DNA from: Clitoria ternatea | Taxonomy: Eukaryota > Streptophyta > Magnoliopsida > Fabales > Fabaceae | Length of the DNA: 64,000 nucleotides | Assembly (NCBI GenBank): GCA_037962975.1 | Contig: CM075671.1 | Location: 158,399,501 to 158,463,500, forward strand | Direction: 5' to 3' | Shown here: piece by piece, positions 41,801 through 52,485 of the stretch | Position numbering within the stretch: position 1 is the stretch's first letter | Layout of the letters: every line of letters starts with the position of its first letter | The notes under the pieces: model-generated | Database searches by the model: none | Seen by the model: only the letters and a program-made list of their open reading frames with translations | What the model was told of the DNA's origin: nothing | Translations under genes and position numbers: made by a program

Positions 41801-44190
41801 TCCACTCCCCCTAAAAGAGATTTCGTCCTCGAAATCAACGTACCTTATTGGAAAAGATCCGGATACAACCGCCTCATATCAGACGCCAACTCCCAAGTAT
41901 AAGTTACTCCGTTCAAGTTCTGCCACTTCACTTTTACCAAAGAGACTTCCTTACTCCTCAATTGTTTGGTCTGATATCCTTCAATACAAATAGGCATCAC
42001 CTCCACAGTCAAGTTTTCTTTCAGCTCAATGGAATCCTCAGCACAATCATTGAATCACAAGGAATATATGCCCTTAATTGAGAAACATGAAACACATTAT
42101 GAATGTTGGTCAACGATTAGGGAAGATCCAATCGGTAAGCGACATCACCAATCCTTTCCACAATCTGGTATGGCCCAATGTATCTTGAATTAAGCTTATG
42201 ACTCTTCAGTATCTGACCTACACCTTTGGTACGTGAAACCCTCAGAAATACCCAATCTCCCACCTGAAACTCAAGTAGCCTATGACGATTATCATAGTAG
42301 CTCTTCTAACGGTCTTGAGCAATCTTCTTCTTCTCACGAATCAATGCTACCTGATCATTCATTTCCTGGATTAATTCGGGTCATAAATGAACCGCATCAC
42401 CATTTTCATTCCAACATAAAGGTGTACGGCACCGCCTACCATACAAAGCTTCATAAGGAGCCATTCCAATGCTGCTATGATAGCTGTTGTTATATGCAAA
42501 TTCCATCAATGGTAGATACCTTTCCCATGAGCCACCTTGCTCCAATACACAAGCTCTGAGCATGTCTTCCAAGTTCTGTATAGTCTGCTCAGACTGGCCA
42601 TCAGTCTGAGGATGATAAGCTGAACTCAACCTCAATTTAGTACCTAACTCCTGCTGCAGACTTCCCCAAAATTTAGAAGTGAATCGGGGATCACAGTCCG
42701 AAATAATGCTCGAAGGGACACCATGCAATCTTATAATTTCAGTTATATACATCTAGCCAACCGGTCCAATGCCCACTTCATGTTCATAGCCAAGAAGTGA
42801 GCACTCTTGGTCAACCTATCCACAATTACCCAGATTGCATTACATCCAGAATGGGTACGAGGTAACCCGGATACAAAATCCATAGTAGTGCTTTCCCATT
42901 TCCATATTGGAATCTCCGGAGGTTGAAGTAAACCAGGAGGCCTCTGGTGTTCAACCTTACACTTCTGACATATCACACAAGATCGCACATATTCAATTAT
43001 TGTCTTCTTTATTCCCGGCCACCAAAATTCTTTCTTCAAATCATGGTACATCTTAGTAATACCAGGATGGATACTTAAGGAACTTTTATGTGCTTCAGCT
43101 AATACAACTTGCCTGAAATCACCTTCTGCGGGTACAACAACACGGTTCCTGAACCGCCAAATCCCATCATTGCCTCTAGTTAATCCCATATCTTTTCCTC
43201 TAGCTTGAGTATCAAGTAACTCCAACAACTCTTTATCATCCTCTTGAGCCATAGCTAAGGATTCCAAAAATTCATTGGAGATCTTCAGCATCCCAATTAC
43301 CATCTGATTTGGGGCCTGAACGACAACCTCAATATTCATATCACGAAAGTCTTCCAACAATTCTTGTTCTTTGCCCATCAAAAAAGCTGCATGTAATACT
43401 TTTCTGCTTAAGGCATCAGCCACCACATTCGCTTTACCAGGGTGGTATCTCAAATCAAAGTCATAATCCTTTAGGTATTCCACCCATCGCCTTTGTCTCA
43501 TGTTTAATTCCTTCTGATCCAACAGATACTTCAAACTCTTGTGGTCACTGAACACCACAAAATGAGATCTATACAAGTAATGCCGCTAGATCTTCAATGC
43601 AAATACCACAGCAGCAAGTTCCAAATCATGAGTGGGATAATTCTGTTCATGCAGCCTCAACTGCCTAGAAGCATAAGCAATCACTCAATCATCTTGCATC
43701 AATACACATCCCAAACCAAACTTAGATGCGTTGCAATATACTATAAATTCTTTCATCACATCAGGTAGTGCAAGTATCGACGCTGAAGTTAAGCATTGCT
43801 TCAAAGTTTGAAAACTTAATTCACACTTTTCCGTCCATACAAATGGAGTCTCCTTCCTTGTCAATCGAGTCAAGGGTAGTGCAATGCGAGAAAATCCTTT
43901 AATAAAGCAGCGATAATAACCAGCCAATCCAAGAAAACTTCTAATTTCAGTCACCGATCTAGGCCTCTCCCAAGCCATAACCGCTTCAATTTTAGAGGGA
44001 TCGATACACCGTTTCTCAAAATCATATGCCCCAAAAATTGTACACTAGCTTCCTAGAAATCACACTTCGATAATTTAGCATACAACTTCCTTTCACATAG
44101 CACCTGTAAAACAATTTGAAGGTGTTGTGTATGTTCCTCAATAGACTTCGAATATACCAGAATGTCATCAATAAACACCACAACAACTCA
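41801..44190 (-). pseudogene. pol: pol remnant: RT end, RNase H, integrase, chromodomain
   Basis: The minus strand reads from right to left: IDDILVYSKS (about 44175), FLGLAGYY and an RNase H start (43978-43685; its Asp is Asn, YCNAS), HPGKANVVADALSR (about 43440), integrase zinc HPGITKMYHDL and CVICQKCK (about 43000), DRLTKSAHFLA, a frameshift near 42745, SDCDPRFTSKFWG and GQSEQT (about 42600), then a chromodomain-like end with WELASDMRRLYPDLF near 41850. The catalytic Glu appears to be kept in GQSE. Several stops in the last 500 bp. The 5' half of RT is missing at the gag junction. Confidence 0.92.
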
Positions 44191-44623
44191 TCAAACTTCA
44201 TTGTGTATTCAACTACAGACATTCCGCTTTGCTCAAGTTTCAAGAATTCCATCTCCTTGCGGATTTTGTAATTATCAGGAAAATATTTAGCAAGAAACTC
44301 CCGCCTAAAATTCCTCCATACCAGGGTTTACTTGCAGCATTCATTTGAATCTTAGTCCTTGACCACCATACACGGGCTTCATCTTTCAATTGATAATTAA
44401 CGAACTGTACCTTCTATTCTTTAGAGCATTCATAGTATTCAAAAGCCTGCTCGATCTCACGCAGTGACATATGCGCACCATCATAGTCATGTCCCCCTTT
44501 GTAAGTGGGCGGATTCCTTTTTAGAAATTTATCAAGAGTCGGGCCAGATTCAGCCCTACTCATCATTTGTGAAAACCTTGCAAAGAAATCATCACCACCA
44601 CCCAAACTAGTTCCTTCGGCCAT
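44190..44623 (-). pseudogene. gag: gag remnant joined to RT
   Basis: Minus-strand ATG at 44623 gives MAEGTSLGGGDDFFARF and continues PTLDKFLKRNPPTYKGG and IEQAFEYYECSKE. After a stop, MEFLKLEQSGMSVVEY and MKFDEL (near 44200) appear. The next codons are RT (VVVFIDDILVYSK), so the zinc knuckle, protease and RT 5' half are deleted. Confidence 0.88.
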
Positions 44624-44868
44624 AGCTCAATTCTACAATATCCAAACAAATCACCATTAATAACCAATAATTGACCAGGGAGTAAAATATTTACCTCACA
44701 CATATATATATAATAAGATGCTGCCCAGAGTGCCAAGAGAATGATGCCAAGTTAACCTGTTACAATTTAAATAGCACACAAATAACTGTAATAAAATATA
44801 AAGATAGTCCGGTATAGGATTCAAACAATCTACCAACTCTACCCATTTCCCCGGCTCTGGAAAGAACC

Positions 44869-44880
44869 GCTCTGATACCA
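44869..44880 (-). promoter_or_regulatory. Primer binding site (iMet type, minus strand)
   Basis: GCTCTGATACCA on plus, TGGTATCAGAGC on minus, two bases from the LTR start at 44883. Confidence 0.95.
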
Positions 44881-46353
44881 CCTGTGATGTCCTACGCCAA
44901 TTTATATTTATTTCTACCCGTTTAATTAATTTCACAATAAATTTTTCTCGATTAATTCATTTAATTATACCTTAATTCAAAATAATGTTTATTTTCACTA
45001 AATAGGTTCAAAATAATTATTATATAGCATCACAAAACCTTAAGACCCACTTAAGTTTGAAAGACCTCAAAAACCTGAAATAGGGGTCTGACGTTGCGCG
45101 CCAGCCCCACGCGTAGCGTCAGCCCTATTCTGCGCACCTCACGCTACGCGTCAGCCTCACGCGTAGTGTGGGCATGACAGTAACAGCAACAGGTGTTGAT
45201 ACATATTTTAGGCCAAACGGCCAACTTCTAACCTACCCAACTGGCCCGTTTTAGGTCCGATTGTCACGAAACTTCACGGGACACATGTTTTCACCATTTC
45301 AAAACTGTTGGCGCCGTCCGTTTGCCAAAATTTAAACATATGCATAAGTTATGTGCGAAAAGCAGTTTAGACCAATTAGGTGCAAAACCCTTACACCAAA
45401 TACCCTAAATGGGTTCCAAATGGCCTAACGCCAATGCAAACAGATTCTAAATATCCTAAGGAACGTATTGGTACCTTATGGGGGTCCTGAAGCCCGTCAG
45501 ATCTTTAAATCACCTATTCAGTTCCTTAAATCCCCTAGTTATTCACTATATGCACAACTTCTTAATTTAATCAAATCCTCAATCAAACATTCATCTACCA
45601 TTCCATACATCACATACAACATTCATGCATATCATAGTTCCTGCCCATATCATTCGTCATTCACACATCATTGGCTCCGTGCCATAATTTCACATTATCA
45701 TCATCAACAATTCATCTCATCACATCAAACGTAATCATAACTAAATCATCACACATAATTTGTTATCTATCACACACCATAACAATCTATTGCTCATTAC
45801 ACACCTAAGCACATACATCTATACATTACATTCATTCATTCATTCCCATTCCTTGGCATCATCCTTCTTCTTGGCGCACCTCCGCGGCATTAGCATCCTC
45901 CCTGTCACTGGTCACTAAAATGAAACAACAGCAAGGGTGAGTGTTTGGAATATCATAATTAATATAGAATGAAATATTAAACTTATTAATACCTACAGCT
46001 AACATTACATGAATTCTTGAGCTTCCTGCATTAATGCATATACATACACATACATATACATATTCCTATGTATAAACCTCCTTTTATAATTTCCACACTA
46101 ACACAAGCCATACACCTTGATTCCCAATTTACTTAATACCACAGAATTCACATAATCCACATAATAATTCATACATCAAATACATATATCACATGATGTA
46201 TTCATCCAAGTCATGCATGCATCAATCCACATCACAATCTCAACTCATAATTCATTCTAGTTATACATCAAGTATCAATTTCACATAATCCACAACTAAC
46301 TCACATGCATCTGACTCCTGGTATCCGGATACTCTAAGGATCGGCCTTCAGCT

Positions 46354-46441
46354 GGGAGTCCGACTTGACATCCCGTGAACCTGACTTGGTTCACCGAGCC
46401 CGACTTGGCTCTCCACCTCAACCACTAGGTCCGACTTGACC
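46354..46441. repeat. Second copy of the YGACTT hairpin array
   Basis: Same four hairpins as at 40516-40603, offset 5838, with no change in stems or loops that I can see. Confidence 0.8.
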
Positions 46442-47559
46442 ATTGGGTAGCTCAACTGGGCATAAAGACCATGGGAGCCAGAAAACGAGGGGTATACATA
46501 CCGTTGGCCATCCCATACCACATAATCACATTATATCAACAATAAACAACATACGCAACTACCAGAAACTGGCATATGCTCATAATACAGGGCGACCGAC
46601 TTGTCAAGCCCACCAAACATCATCACATGTATACATTAATTCGCCAATAATCCATAACCCCACAGTCTTGGTTATACTCAAATATGCATGTATATTTCAA
46701 GGTGGAACTATCATACACACACTTATAAATATTACTTATCTCATTCAAATCATTATTCACATCGATCAAAGTAGTTATTCAATTTTATACTTAATTCAAT
46801 CAAGATAATTCTTTATCAAACAATAATATAATCACATTCAACATACTTATAAAATTAGATTAATTATATTTAACCACTCTATATTATTCCGAATATTTTC
46901 TAAATAATTATTAAGCCTCCTGAAGCTATCATATTATCAAATCCTAATTAATTATGACCCAAACACCCCCTTACCTCGATTCCAAGCTTCCACAATTTGC
47001 TCGAGGTGTCGGTTGCATCCTCCAGTCACTTGATTCACTGCTCCACTTTCAAATCTGACGCCCGCTTCACCGCTCGCTCGACTAACACTCATTCCGACAC
47101 CTATAGTTACCGAAACACCAAACCAATTAGTACACTCCCTTCCTCACACTTCCAAACTCAACATTTAAGCTTCCCAATTCCATAAAACATGAATCAAGGT
47201 CCCATCTACCCTATGCAAATTCGGATCCAAGAGAGGGAAGGGAAGAAACTAGAGATTAAAGGTCCCAATGGCCTCACCTTACCTCCTAATGCCCAAAGAT
47301 GCGAGGAATTGAATCTCCCCACAAGACCCAAGCAGAATCGCCTTAGAGAAGAAGAAAATGAAGGAGAAAGAGTTCTGCCCGAACTGTTTTGCATGCCTCT
47401 ATTTTAAGTTGATCGCGACGCTGACGCTATACGTCCTACTGATGCTATGCGTCAGCTCATTAATTCCTACCTGACGTTACGTGTCCTATCCACGTTACGC
47501 ATCAGGGTCCTGATGCCAATTTTCCTTAAAATTCCATTTTCCACTTAATTTCCCATATA

Positions 47560-47839
47560 CTACCTCTGGTAATATAAGCAAATTTTAGTGGAATTTTTTG
47601 GTCCCTTAATATAAGCAAAATTAGACTTTCCTAATGTCATTAAATGCTTGTTTACTAAATATGTCCTCATCATATATATTTCCAAGGCCACTAATTCTTT
47701 ATGTAATAAATGATACTAAGGGTATTTTAGAAAATTAAATCAAATATGTGGTAACATTAATACAAATAACTACCTCAAACTACTATTCTTAATATGTGTG
47801 AAGTTAGGTATATTTACTTATATTTTGAACCGGAGGTAG
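47560..47839. mobile_element. Stowaway-type MITE (280 bp) inside the right LTR
   Basis: Ends CTACCTCTGG and CCGGAGGTAG form a terminal inverted repeat, and both sides continue with an imperfect palindrome (ATATAAGCAAATTT against TTACTTATATTTT). Flanked by TA at 47558-47559 and 47840-47841. The left LTR has the empty site (CCCATATATTATTATAA at about 41715), which proves the insertion and its TA duplication. CTCCCTCCG-like ends with TA target fit Stowaway/Tc1-mariner MITEs. No coding capacity. Confidence 0.92.
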
Positions 47840-47920
47840 TATTATTATAATTTTAATCCAAATAATGCTTTTATTTATTTGCTATTTATTTTCTAATATT
47901 AAAACATCAAGGATGTTACA

Positions 47921-50900
47921 TTTTCCTTTTCCATTTCCTAATTCTGATTTATGGGTTTTGTGTGCTTCTATCTCTAGATAGATCTGTTCCTGAATTCTAA
48001 CAAATGGATTCACATCATGTTGCAACACTTCTCCTAGTGTGCTTACGCCTATTGGTAGAGACAAAGGAATTTTCCTTGGAATGTCAGTGTACCTATGCCT
48101 AAGGTTGTATTCCAAAATGTGTGGCCTTTCATGCATCAGATAGTATTAGAGTCAATCTTACATGGCCACGCCTATCCTGGCATGCTGATGTGCAACCCTT
48201 GAGGCACAAAAGAGATATCTTGGTGTAGCAAGATTGGTCCTTAACTTGCCAACACCACATGCCGGAGGGAACATGTGCCTATGTTATAGCCACACTTAAA
48301 CTAGTGTGCTAACACTAGTTTACAACATGGTAACATTATCTGATAGAGCTTGATGCTTTTATCTTGCTTTTCCCTGGCATGGTTATGCCAAATGTGGTGT
48401 ACCAAGCCTAGGCCTTGACGTTAAAAATGAAAATAGAAACTCCTCATTAAAAGACATTAGATATACATAACTTTATACTTTGGTCCATGGACCTTGAGTG
48501 CAATATTTCCCCTTATCAATAAGACAAACCATAACTTTAGTGTGGCCATATAGTGATGTAATCAATTTAAAGAGAGAATTGGCTTCTGAGCTGCCTTTCC
48601 ATGCAATAATTACACCATCCTTCAATTTAATAATCAGATGATACATAAATCAATATAAGATAAAAGAAAGAAAAAGTTTAAGAAGAGAGAATTTTGTTGT
48701 AACAAGTGTATCATTGCCAATAACATGGTAAGGACTTGTCCTTTAGGCCCATCAAGAGTAAACTCTAAAATAGTTTGGATATTCCAAGCCCTCACAAAAA
48801 CCATAACCACATACTCAACTTACTAGTACCACTTATTTATACAAGACATGGTTGCACAATGAAAAAAAAACAAAGTACAAAGTAAATAAAACTTTACCTT
48901 GACAGCATTCAGCAAACCAACAAAAGTCCATAACGCCTCACAGATCAAAGAGGTAACTTTAACACCTAGATTTATCACATTAACACATCAACTAGTGTAT
49001 TAGTCCTATATCTGAGTAGTCTTATCAGTTTTGCTAGAATATAGTTTGTCTTATCCAACTAGAAATGCAAGCTTAGTAATAATCTGTCGTCAAAAACCAT
49101 TAATTTCAACCACTCCAAAGACATTAACATGGGCTTTTGTGTATATATGTTTTAATTTTCATTTTTTGTATGTATCTTGAGTATCTTGCCTTATTTTGGT
49201 CATAACTTAGGCTTTTATGATCCAAATAGGCTAATCTTCGAGCCCATGGAAAGCTAAGACAGAGGCCTACATCATGATAATCAGATTTGGTTATTTTGCA
49301 TCTGAAAAATGAAGAAATGGAGCTTGAATCAATCAGCCCTCAAGTGTCCCACCAGCATTAACATAGTTCACAAAATACACATATCTAGAGCTGTAGATGT
49401 CCAAATGACCTTATTCTTACACCAAATTCTCAATAAGACAGAGATCTACAACTTCCATGTTAAAGATTTTACAAAATTAGGCCATCAAGATGGTCATATT
49501 TGACTTGCAAGGTGGAGAGGATGAAGAGGAAAATGAATTTCAACACCTACCATTATCTTCTTTTGAATTATTGTAATTTCATGCCCACCAATGTTGAAAA
49601 AATGCATTAATGATCAAAAATGAATGTATAGTGTCATGATACCTTGCCTATAAATAGATGCTTGACGTTGTAAGGAAGATACACCAGAGATACATAAGAA
49701 ATACATGCTTTAGTTTTCATTACATTTCTATATCTTTGCTTTAGTTTCTTAAGTTTTAGTTCTTTCTCTTGCTTTATTTCTTTGTTCTATATTCCATCCC
49801 TCAAGTTATGGTTTTCATTTCCCTTCCTCAATATCAAGTAAGTTAATTTTATTATTTGTTATTTACTTTTATAATCAAAGTTATAGTTAATTTAATATTA
49901 TCTTTCATTGTTAAAAATTATAATGGAAGCTTAATCTTTTACAATCAACTCAAGGAATTTAATTTTTCTTTATGTTAACTTTGAGTTCTTGCTCTTAATA
50001 TTTTGATTGAAGATAATTACTTTTCTTTGTTTCTCAAATACTTATGATGGTAGATTATTTAAGTATATAACCGATTGTTATATAATTAAACAATCTATTA
50101 TCTAAAATGATGTTGGTTGGCTAATCAATAATTAATTCGAAAATAAAGATTAAGTCACTAAATAAGAGATTTCTATTTAGTTTCTTAACTCAATAAAACT
50201 ATGGTTTTAAAGTTATTTTAGTAATTAATAAGAATATATCGATTGATTATTCTTATTATTTCATTAATTCAATTTTAGAAGATTTTTTAGAATATAATCA
50301 TTTAGGGATTCCAAATGATTCAAGGTTGAGAAATTAATTATATTTAATCATATTTGTGATCAATGATTAGTTCACTAAAGATTTATTAATTCCTTGGGTT
50401 GGTTATTTCTAAATTTAATTATTCACTCACTCATAAATTTACTTTTTGCACTATTATATAATTACTTAGTTTTTCTTTCAATCTCAACGTAAACCCCCCT
50501 TTGTTATAATTAAATTGAGTGTAATTAATTTAACTAAGGTCCTCGAGAGACGACTAAGGTTGTTCACCTTATACTATATTAATTAAACTTTTTATTTGAC
50601 CTAACAACAACAACGTGTCACCACACTCTATTGGTATAACCAAATCAGGGAAGAACTGAATCGAAGCAAAGCCTACGTTCTCAAAATTAGAAAAGTCAAC
50701 AAACGTCGATAAAACCAAATAGTAAAGGAAGTGTGATTTGAGTCTTTTCATGAACACTTACTCGTTTGAGCTTTAGAGATTCGTTCCCAACATATCCTTC
50801 CATCTTTAAAACTCTTTTCATGGAACTTGACCTCAAGAACAAAGCAAATTTGATCTTGAATCATTCCTTAGAGTAAAACAATACTACAATAGACTCAATC

Positions 50901-51480
50901 GTTTGGAAATGGATAAATTGACAAGAGTGCTCATCAGGGATACTGAGCATCATAAACACTAAAAATAGATGAAAAATAAAGTAAAAAGGAAGAGGAATGA
51001 AGGTACGACGACACGTTAAGGTGATGGCAATGATAGGGGAAAGCGTTATCGGGGGAGCTAGAAGCAAGGTGTTGAGAGAGGACAGGGTTTTTCTAAGAGA
51101 AAAAGATTTGTTTTCGAAGAGAATAAGGTTTTTAACTAGGCATGGTAATTGTACCTGAATGCATAAAAACCAACCTGTCTCCGCCCAAGTTTAACAAGGT
51201 AAAACCTGTTTTGACCAGGGATAAACAAAAACCTGTTTCGACCTTGACCCGATTTTGATGGGGACAAAGGCAAGCGCAGAGAAATAACCACCCCACCCCA
51301 ATCCCACACCTGAACCTACCCCTATATACAAATTCAATATTTTTCCTTATTATTATAGCTAAATGATAACAATAAGTTTATGTTTTTTAATATAATATAT
51401 AATCATGAAGTTTATTGTTTATAAAGAATGGTAATGTGTATTTTATATATTCTTTCAATTAAAATATCTTGGATCTATAT
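47921..51480. other. AT-rich DNA, not assigned
   Basis: No family recognised. Seen: a minus-strand reading 48136-47921 (MHERPHILEYNLRHRYTD...), unknown; a perfect 10-bp hairpin AAACTAGTGT-GCTA-ACACTAGTTT at about 48297-48320; a TATA-like CCTATAAATAG near 49650 followed by a C/T-rich leader that resembles an LTR or promoter; and a GTCCTCGAGAGACGAC stretch near 50540 that resembles an LTR border region. Probably old transposon remnants. Confidence 0.4.
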
Positions 51481-52200
51481 TGTTCACATAAAGAGTTTAA
51501 GCACAGAAACCCTAAAGAATTTCTCTAGGGATTAGGTTTATTAATTCTCAATATGTGTCACTTGAATACAATGTACGTACAACCTTTACTTTTATATCTA
51601 GATTACAGAGTGGGCCTTCGGCCCATTATATTAATATCAAGCTAACTAATTATCTACTGACGTGGAGAAACCTGGGGGAGTGGTTTTTTTGTATTTATAG
51701 GGGGAACAGGAGCCCCCTAGTCACGAGCTCTAGCTTCGAGGCCAAGCGAAGTGGCTAAAAATGGAGTATGGTAGGTCTTTCTAGATGATACTTGTAGGAT
51801 TGTTATAGAGGAGGAGCAGGATCATTGAAAAGGGGCCTTGAGAGATGTTAGCGTCTGAGAGGTGTAGGTAATCCGAAAGGAAGTAATTCCCGATAGGCGT
51901 TTGTGAGCCGAGAGGAAATAGTTCCCGAGAGGCGTTTGTATCTTCCTCTAAGTGTAAAAATGTTCTAGAGTGTTTTTCATTTCCTTGCCATGTGTCAAAA
52001 ATTTATCAATCGTCGTTTCCAATTATAAGTGTGTGGGGACGCATACCTGTCATGATTGCGCCCCTCTATACTCTCAAGATCAATTAATGCTGCATCGTTT
52101 CTCCCAAGGGCTGCTCCGAGGCGTCGCACCCCTTGATTTGGGGTTTCTGCTTCCCCAGCCGTTAGATTAGGGTTCACGTGGTTTCTTTGTAGGGGATCAC
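51481..52200 (-). repeat. Left LTR (3' LTR) of the Tat-type element, inner limit approximate
   Basis: The first 150 bp match 63849-64000. The inner end cannot be fixed because the partner leaves the window. Contains GGGCCTTCGGCCC (a hairpin with a 3-base loop, 51612) and short direct repeats of AGGCGTTTGT near 51895 and 51928. Confidence 0.7.
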
Positions 52201-52257
52201 CACTAGATGCATCTTGTTCGTTGTTTTTCCTTGGCATTCTATGGGGTGTTTCTCTCT

Positions 52258-52263
52258 TATAAA
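52258..52263 (+). promoter_or_regulatory. Candidate TATA box for the antisense gene
   Basis: TATAAA in CTCTTATAAATTCATC, about 228 bp upstream of the ATG at 52486 and in the same orientation. It could drive a transcript opposite to the retroelement. Confidence 0.4.
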
Positions 52264-52485
52264 TTCATCTTTTTCATTCATTTAAAAGTTTCAGACTTTC
52301 GACATTCTCTTTCTACTCTTGTTGGGTGTTCCTTACTTCTTGGTAACCTCTGCTGCTGTTCCTACTCCCTGCTTTTTCTTCTAGCTTTTCTATTTACCAG
52401 GTTAGTACCTCTCGTTGTTTCAGCCTTCCTTTAGTTTCCAAACCTCTTTATTTGATTTTGGGGGATTAGTTTGTGAGCATACCTA

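Larger units (their letters stand above)
39084..47920 (-). mobile_element. Tekay-type gypsy element, both LTRs present, internally deleted
   Basis: Left LTR 39084-41800, right LTR 44883-47920, internal region of only 3.1 kb on the minus strand. A polypurine tract (CTCCCCCT on plus) follows the left LTR and an iMet primer site (44869-44880) precedes the right LTR. LTRs start TGTGAYGTCCTAC and end GGATGTTACA. The five bases outside are ttttt (left) and ttttc (right), a possible target duplication with one change. A normal Tekay internal region is about 5 kb or more; here gag is joined to RT by a deletion. Confidence 0.92.
44883..47920 (-). repeat. Right LTR (5' LTR) of the deleted Tekay-type element, 3038 bp
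   Basis: Matches the left LTR with scattered substitutions. The extra length is the 280-bp MITE at 47560-47839 plus about 43 bp near 44965. Carries the YGACTT hairpin array at 46354-46441. Confidence 0.93.

Noticed and set aside
39079..47925. Firm target site duplication for the deleted Tekay element
   Set aside because: ttttt and ttttc differ by one base and are low complexity; kept only as possible.
51120..51340. Possible hAT or MITE end rich in AACCTG/CCCCACCCC
   Set aside because: No terminal inverted repeat or target duplication found by eye.
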